Assembly: GCF_009905375.1 (NCBI RefSeq)
Contig: NW_027420624.1
Coordinates: 27,952 to 91,951, forward strand
Reading direction: 5' to 3'
Origin: Apium graveolens
Taxonomy: Eukaryota; Streptophyta; Magnoliopsida; Apiales; Apiaceae
DNA length: 64,000 nt
Below the pieces are notes generated by a model. That model was not told the DNA's origin. It saw nothing but the letters and a program-made list of their open reading frames with translations, and made no database searches. Shown here piece by piece: positions 57,756 to 64,000 of this stretch. Both the position numbers and the translations under genes were made by a program. Position 1 is the first letter of the stretch. The number at the start of each line of letters is the position of its first letter.

Positions 57756-59345
57756 ATGGTGAGAACACGAAGAACAATCAGAGCTCTAGAAGAAGGAACA
57801 CCATCGGGGACAACCCAGGTGATTTCATCAACCGTGGAGATACCTCCCCACTCAACTTATGCATCTAATCAAGCGGAAGCCCAGATAGGGGCAACTCAAC
57901 CTCAGCCACAAGGGACGATCCCCCGACTATTCAAGGTACGAATTCTCAAGTTCAACAAGTACATATACCTGTGAATTCTCGACCCATCGGGTATGAATAT
58001 TCAACTATTGTTACTACTAACCCCCTTATGGGATGCTACTTTACCCGAGGTTAGAGAAAGTGGATACGCTGGGCGAAGTAAAGCACGAGGGCAATCGCCC
58101 CCCTATATACGAGGTTTGGCTCCTATCCCCAAGGATCGGGAATTTTCTGGTCCTTACACCGAGAGAGACTCCGAATCTTCGGATGATGAAGTGGCCCCAA
58201 GAAGGAGGCGTCCTCGCAAAGAGCCGATGGCCGATGGAAGGCAAAGCCCTCAAAACACCCAAAGGGCGAATCCCCAAGAAGTGCAGGAAAGGATCAGGGC
58301 TCATGAGGCCGAGATCCAAAGGCTGAGGCGTGACTTGGAGGCTCACCAGGCCACCAGACCCCAGATACCTCCTAGGGGGAGAAATCCTCCTCATGCCATA
58401 GACCTGGATGGTCCGGTACGGAGAAGGGCTGTTGTCCCAAGAACTGATCAAAGCAATCTCCTTCCCCTTGGAGATCCTGATGATCCAACTCCGCCCTTCA
58501 CTGAAGATATAATGAATGCCCATATCTCAAGGAAATTCAAGATGCCCACTATCAAAGCCTATGATGGCACGGGAGACCCCGCTAATCATGTTAGGACATT
58601 CTCTAATGCACTGCTGCTGCAACCCGTGAACGATGCTATAAAGTGTCGGGCCTTCCCTCAAACCCTGTCGGGTATGGCTCAAAGAGGGTACAGTCGCTTG
58701 CCCCAAACTCTATTGGATCGTTCAGAGAGTTAAGTCAGGCTTTTATTAAGCAGTTCATCAGTGGGAGAGTCCATGAGAAAAGTTCAGCATCTCTTATGAG
58801 TATTGTGCAGGGAGCTAAGGAATCCTTAAGAGATTACCTGAATCGTTTCACAAAGGAGGCTTTAAAAGTCCCGGACCTTGATGATAAGGTAGCCATGATA
58901 GCACTGCAACAAGGAACTAGGGATGAGTTTTTCAAGATGTCCTTGGCCAAACGTCCCCCTGAAAGCATGTTGCAGCTCCAAGAGAGGGCAGGGAAGTATA
59001 TCAAGGTTGAAGAAAGTATGAGGAAGACCGTAGTAAGTAATGAGCCCACTGGAAACAAGAAGCGAAAAACTGAATTAGAATATATTGCTAAGGACAAGTA
59101 TCCTAGAACCGAACAAAATTCTGATTCAACCCCCAAGAAGGGAGGACCTGGGCAAAAGTTCACTGAATATGCTAAGTTGAATGCTCCTAGAAGCCAGATT
59201 TTGATGGAGAGAGAAAGATAGAGATATTCGCTGGCCTAAGCCCTTGAAGGCTGATCCCGCCAAACTAGATAAGAGCAAGTATTGCAGATTTCACAAAGAT
59301 GTTGGCCATGACACCGATGAGTGTGGGCAATTGAAAGATGAAATT
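57756..59345 (+). pseudogene. gag: Gag of the Tat-type Gypsy, broken
   Basis: ATG at 57,756 (MVRTRRTIRALEEGTPSGTT). The frame stops at 57,972, then continues shifted at 57,993-58,733 with an Arg/Glu-rich linker and the retrotransposon Gag core (EDIMNAHISRKFKMPTIKAY, GDPANHVRTFSNAL). A second shift near 58,680 leads to SFRELSQAFIKQFISGRVHE, YLNRFTKEALKVPDLDD and a Lys-rich tail to 59,221. A zinc-knuckle-like CRFHKDVGHDTDEC lies at about 59,282. A TGA at about 59,353 follows. Protease is missing. Confidence 0.88.
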
Positions 59346-59399
59346 GAGTTTTGATTCGAAAAGGAAGATTGAACAAGTATACTGGAGAAGGAGGGGACA

Positions 59400-60258
59400 G
59401 GAATAATAATGGAAGGAAGAACTTTGAAGATCGTAGGAGGGACCAAGACGATCAGGGGCGGAATCCCCAACCTGGAGAAGAACTTGGTGAAATTTTTGCA
59501 AGAAAATAGTGTTGTGTTTGCGTGGTCAGCAGCTGATATGCCAGGCATAGACCCGGAGCTGATTACTCACAAGTTAAATGTGGATCCAAGCCGGAAGACA
59601 GTGAAATAAAAGAAAAGAAATTTTGCCCCGGAAAGATAAGAGGCTATAAAACAGGAAGTAGAAAAGCTCTTAGAGGCTGGTTTTATTGAGGAGATTCAAT
59701 TTCCTGAGTGGTTAGAAAACCCTGTAATGGTGAAGAAGGCTAATGGAAAATGGAGGATGTGTATAGACTTCACTGATCTGAATGATGCATGCCCTAAAGA
59801 CTATTTTCCGTTGCCAAGGATTGATACTTTGATTGATGCCACTGTTGGGCATGAGATGCTGAGTTTCATGGATGGATTTAGCGGATACAACCAGATCAAA
59901 ATGCATAAGGATGACATTCCAAAGATATCATTCATCACTGACTTTGGTGTTTATTGTTATCTTGTTATGGCATTTGGTCTTAAGAATGCAGGAGCCACCT
60001 ATCAAAGGTTGGTAAATAAAATTTTTAAGGACCTTATTGGTAAGACTATGGAAGACTATGTTGATGACATGTTAGTCAAGAGTCTAGCAAAGACTGATCA
60101 TATAACCCATTTGAGGGAAGCTTTTGAGATTCTGAGGTACCATAAGATGATGTTAAACCCTACAAAATGTGCTTTCGGAGTAGGATCTGGAAATTTTTGG
60201 GATTGATGGTCTCCAAGAGGGGGATAGAGGCTAACACCGACAAAATAAAGGCAATCCT
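59400..60258 (+). pseudogene. pol: RT N-terminal half of the same Gypsy, 3'-truncated
   Basis: It begins at the pre-RT segment (FAWSAADMPGIDPELITHKL), directly after a deletion that removed protease. RT continues with GKWRMCIDFTDLNDACPKDY, FMDGFSGYNQIKMHKDD and YVDDMLVKS. A lost base at about 60,192 shifts frame (GSGNFWD), and homology stops at 60,257 (GGCAATCCTA). The overlap with the Gypsy at 24,229-24,632 is nearly identical, so both are copies of one family truncated at opposite ends. Confidence 0.88.
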
Positions 60259-60400
60259 ATTTATTTTATTACCAACTTTCTCTTCTCATCATGACCGATG
60301 TTTGGTTTTGATCCCGACCATGTCTCATATGGGGTCAGAGTTTTTTGAGATAGTGAATTATTTGGAAGTCTTTTAAGCATATAAATAGAATTCCTAAACG
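60259..60400. other. Short unassigned junction sequence
   Basis: A 140-base stretch between Gypsy and Copia homology, with no feature recognised. Confidence 0.4.
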
Positions 60401-62370
60401 CTTACCCCAAAAATAAAATTTGCTTCCACTTCATTTCTTTTAAATAACTCCGGTCCATTTCAAGTACAGTTCGATTCCTCCTTTCAACTACTCCATTCTA
60501 TTATGGCGTGTATGGTGCTGTAAAATGTATCTCGATCCTAGCCTTCTCACAATAATCAACAACTTCTTTTAACATGAATTCTCCTCCTCTATTGGTTCTG
60601 AGAATCCTCACCCTTCTTTCATCATCACTCTCAATCTTGGCTCTAAAACTTTAAAAGAATTAAAAGCCACGTCTTAATTTTTCAAAAATACACCCACGCA
60701 CACCTTTGTTAAAATTATTTTACCAGCAGTAAAAAATTTCTTTTCTGCCTGTTGTTGTTGGAGTAATTGGTGTACACAAGTCATCATAAATGATATCTAG
60801 CACATGCTTCGCACTAAACTGTGTTTGTGAAGGAAAAGGCCGTCTAATTTGCTTAGTAATCATACATCCATCACACACATTATTTGGATGAACAACATTC
60901 GAAAAACCATACACCATACTGTTCACAAAAATTAATCCCAATGCTTGATAATTAACATGACCAAATTGTGTATGCCATAATTTAGACATATCATCAAACT
61001 TAAAAAGCAAAAAAATGAGTTTTCTTGTTCCAGTGATATTGTATACCCGATTTAAAGAGAGTTTCACTTTCATGAGAAATTTTTCTTGGTTATGGAATAC
61101 CCAAAAAATTCACCCTTAAGGACCACTCTATTTCCCATTTCTGGCAGTTCGCCAGTGCTTATAAATCTCATGCAATGTACGCTCCTCTCCATTTCCGCAC
61201 TTCAAAATAATCGATGCTTTACCCTCATTTTTTAATGTCGAACCATCTCCGAATCTTACTTGCCCAATGACGCCTTTATCCAACTCTATAAATTTGGATT
61301 TCGACCCTTCATGTGATTACTTTTTCTACTATCCAAATACTACAAATTAGACTGTCCTTGCTTTTCTTCTATGACATTCATCAACTTTGGAACTAAGGAC
61401 CATTCATTCAACAACATTTTGTTTCCATCCTCCATTTCAAGTTTAGCCAATAACCTAGCAGGCTCTTCATCCTCAACTTGTGCAATATTCGCTTCCCGGT
61501 TTTGCTCCTTGAACCTTCGAGACTTTCGACAATTTGCTGCAATATGTGCAAAAGTATTATGGTTATAACACATGATCTTACTTTTGTCACACCCTCATCC
61601 CTTTTATTTTGATGATCCTTCAGCTCTCTTAATATTTTTCTTTAAGCATTCTTCTCTTGTATACAACGACTTTCCCTTATTTGGTTAACGCTTTCCCGCT
61701 CCTCTTCTGTGAGTAATTATTGTCGGATCGGTTTTTCCTCTTGCCCTTTTACCCATTCTTTGTGTGCCTTCAATGAACCTACAATTTCCTCTAATATCAT
61801 AGTTTCAGTATCTCCCAATTGTTCCAATATTAACGTAACTTGATAGAACTTAGCTGGCACCATACAAAGCAATTTCTTCACTAAATAGGCTTCTTCCACA
61901 GACTCTCTAAGGGCTCGAATGTTTGTAACCATCCCATTCAACTTTATACTAAAGTCATCCAACACCTTATTGTCTTTCATGACTAAGAATTCGAACTCTG
62001 CCTTCAAGGTTTGAACTTGTGCTTTCTTGACTTTTCTAGCCCCCCTGACATAAGGTTTTTATAGCATCCCACACTTTTTTGGCCGTCTTCTTTACAGCAA
62101 GGGTGAACAATATATCCTCTAGAATCCTTTGGTAAATTATGGCCACTGTATCTTGTTCTTTCTCTCTTGAATAATAGCCTTTGGGTCTTTAGTTTCCACA
62201 GATTCCCATAATTCTTGAGCTTGAGTAAAGACCTTCATCTTCAATGGCCAAATAGTATAATTACTCATTTCTAACATTGGGTAAATGAACCCAATACCGC
62301 CACTCTTGCCTTATTTCCCTCCATTGAAGTCGTCTTCGACACGTGACTGTGTGTTCACAGGCACAAAATT
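60400..62370 (-). pseudogene. gag-pol: Minus-strand Copia C, gag to integrase, broken
   Basis: Right to left: primer site (TATCAGAGCGAGT near 62,374-62,386), Gag core (FEFLVMKDNKVLDDFSIKLN, MVTNIRALRESVEEA), a zinc knuckle with an altered second Cys (CYNHNTFAHIAANC, about 61,570), protease relics near 61,100-61,310, GAG-pre-integrase (LWHTQFGHVNYQALG; CDGCMITKQIRRPFPSQTQF) and the integrase start, fading out at 60,400. RT and RNase H of this copy are absent. Many frameshifts. Confidence 0.85.
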
Positions 62371-62392
62371 ACTCGCTCTGATACGAGAATAC

Positions 62393-62718
62393 TGTATCAA
62401 ATTTGGAGACCTGATGTTCTAAATATAAGTATATGTGTATGTTTGAAACTGAGAAAAATAAAAACACAATACATGCACGTACCGAGCACTTGCTTTTCAT
62501 TATACTGCAGAAAATAAATTAACAAAAACTGCAAAACTACTGAACCTACAAATCGGGAACTACTATCCCCTGAATACTCTTTTACTCTCTTTATTTTCCA
62601 CGATCCTAAAACTGCTTCTAGAGATGCATTGACCAAGTCCAACTACTAAATAACTACTTCAGACAAATAAAAAAAAACTAATAAATATTTAAACACATTT
62701 TGGATTACTTTCCAAATA
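62393..62718 (-). mobile_element. Single Copia C LTR shared by two internal regions
   Basis: 326 bp. On the minus strand it is preceded by an RNase H end and purine tract (TTAAGGGGAAAA) and followed by a primer site and gag. It therefore acts as 3' LTR of one copy and 5' LTR of the next. The first bases are TATTTGG, probably from TGTTTGG, and the last are GATACA. Confidence 0.75.
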
Positions 62719-62726
62719 TTTTCCCC

Positions 62727-63033
62727 TTAATCCAAGACTTGTTTATCCAGGTTTTTCACTCCAAGCAGCTTGCACATCCCTTCGAACTTAACAGTGGAAA
62801 AAGGCTTTGTCAAAGAGTCTGGATGTTGATTCTCATTACTTATGTGCTGTAAAATTATTTCCCCATGCCGAACAAACTCTGTAATAAAATGATAGCGTAT
62901 ATCAACATGCTTGCTATGCCCATGAAAAACCGAATTCTTGGTGAGATCAATCGCAGATTTGTTGTCAATAAAAAGGACCACTGGACCAATACTCTCACTT
63001 GTCACTTGATTAAGAACATTACGAAGACAAATT
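62727..63033 (-). pseudogene. RNase H end of a second Copia C copy, cut by the Sirevirus
   Basis: The minus-strand reading QICLRNVLNQVTSESIGP, VLFIDNKSAIDLTKNSVFHG and HPDSLTKPFSTVKFEGMCKL runs to a stop near 62,727. The homology breaks at 63,033/63,034, where the Sirevirus LTR begins. The rest of this copy should lie beyond the Sirevirus, outside the window. Confidence 0.85.
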
Positions 63034-63643
63034 TGTTAGATATATTTGATAATGTCATGGCTAATATGATTTATGTTTAGTTTTCAGATCTTACTTAACA
63101 GGACAAATCAGTACTTAACTGGGAATCAGTACTTATACTGGAAGTCAGAACTTAAGGATATCAGTACTTATATTATCAGGAGATAATCATCAGAAGTTGG
63201 ATATCAGAACTTAAGTGCTGAAGGACAATCAGATTAGGATAGTACCTGATTAAAGGAAAGAAGATCGAGATAAACATAAGAAGAGATATGCATGAAGAAA
63301 GAGTTCCGTGAAGAATGGAATACTTGGAAGAAAAGATATCTGATTGATATATTTAAGGAAGCAGAAGTATATTCCATATCAATTAGCGATTATCTTGTAA
63401 CTGTGTAATATATAAACACAGACATAGGGTTTACACTATAAGTGTTATCATATTCGAGAAGATTATTCATTGTAACCCTAGCAGCTCTCGTGATATTTGT
63501 TCATCACTGAGAGGTAACAGTTCCATACTGTAACAGAGTTTATTGTTTCAAAAAGTTTGTTTTGTGTTACTTAAGATATTAAAGTTCGATTTGATTGTAT
63601 TTTACACTGTATTCACCCCCTCTACAGTGTGTGTGACCTAACA
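63034..63643 (+). mobile_element. Second Sirevirus 5' LTR
   Basis: 610 bp, TGTTAGAT to CCTAACA, followed by TGGTATCAGAGC at 63,646-63,657. The AATAAA present in the first LTR reads CAAAAAG here owing to a missing T at about 63,551. Confidence 0.92.
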
Positions 63644-63699
63644 AGTGGTATCAGAGCCTATCTGTTAACACACATACAGTTAAAGATCCAAACACAATC

Positions 63700-64000
63700 A
63701 TGTCTGACACAGGAACTCCAACTAAGCCTACCAAAACTGAAGAACCTCCAAAGACACAAATCCAAAGTCGGTATGAAACCATCAGAGTTCCTATACTGAG
63801 ACCATCTGAATATGCCATATGGAAGTTGAGGATGACCATGTTTCTGGAAGCTACAGATCCAGAATATCTTGATGAAATCAAGGAAGGGCCTCACAAACCA
63901 ACCAAGCTTGTTGTTTGCAGATGAGGCAGCAAAGACTGTACCAAAGGAAAAGAGTGATTATACTGCTGAAGATATCGCATCAATTGCTAGGATGCTAAGG
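63700..64000 (+). pseudogene. gag: Second Sirevirus gag start, broken and cut by window edge
   Basis: Identical to 690-991 in reading (MSDTGTPTKP...) with the same frameshift near 63,910. An additional base is missing at about 63,989. Continues beyond the window. Confidence 0.9.

Larger units (their letters stand above)
63012..64000. repeat. Right copy of the 63-kb-spaced direct repeat
   Basis: Repeats 1-991 with two one-base deletions. It includes the 22-base flank, LTR, primer site and gag start. It runs to the window edge. Confidence 0.95.

Overview
The window is plant nuclear DNA, most likely from a eudicot, and consists almost entirely of transposable elements. The evidence is several plant Copia lineages primed on initiator tRNA-Met (TGGTATCAGAGC), a Tat-lineage Gypsy family with an extra RNase H, a Stowaway MITE, CACTA-type ends (CACTACAAGAAA), a tRNA-derived SINE, nucleosome-length satellites and GT-AG introns. 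The genus cannot be named from the sequence. I found no rRNA gene, no intact tRNA gene and no bacterial-type operon.

Layout. 1-9,110: a Sirevirus/Maximus-type Copia element (5' LTR 23-633, broken gag and pol to 6,373). Its long 3' spacer holds an 89-codon ORF (7,808-8,077) with its own TATA box, and is followed by a gag/protease shard of a related element. 9,111-12,839: GA-rich DNA, a Harbinger-like MITE, two tandem-repeat arrays (176 bp and about 173 bp units) and the right end of a CACTA-type element. 11,696-27,760 and 27,781-43,930: a 16.1-kb direct tandem duplication, nearly identical, joined by a 20-bp filler. Each unit carries a Stowaway MITE, a 1.7-kb LTR element containing a 130-bp gag inverted repeat, pseudogene shards, a Copia LTR plus gag, a mini-CACTA-like element, a second gag remnant, a five-exon plant gene of unknown function on the minus strand, a SINE, and a 5'-truncated Tat Gypsy pol with a possible antisense ORF downstream.

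43,931-48,170: fragments of three Copia elements. 49,740-56,700: three related gene-like units in tandem. The first is split inside its putative intron by a complete minus-strand Copia (49,935-54,674, target duplication GAATC). 57,156-60,258: 5' part of a Tat Gypsy (LTR, PBS, gag, RT start). 60,400-63,033: minus-strand Copia sequence in which one LTR is shared by two internal regions. 63,034-64,000: the 5' end of the Sirevirus again, including the flank outside its LTR, so the window closes on itself with a 63,011-bp period.

How the parts relate. The elements are nested and decayed by stop codons, frameshifts and deletions, so no retroelement here looks able to move by itself. Host-type coding potential is limited to the five-exon gene, present twice, and the A/B/C units, one of which shares its exon-1 signature. 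The features most worth follow-up are the LTR-bounded gag hairpin (a candidate small-RNA source), the two scales of direct duplication, the Sirevirus 3' ORF with its own promoter-like start, and the unrecognised gene family.
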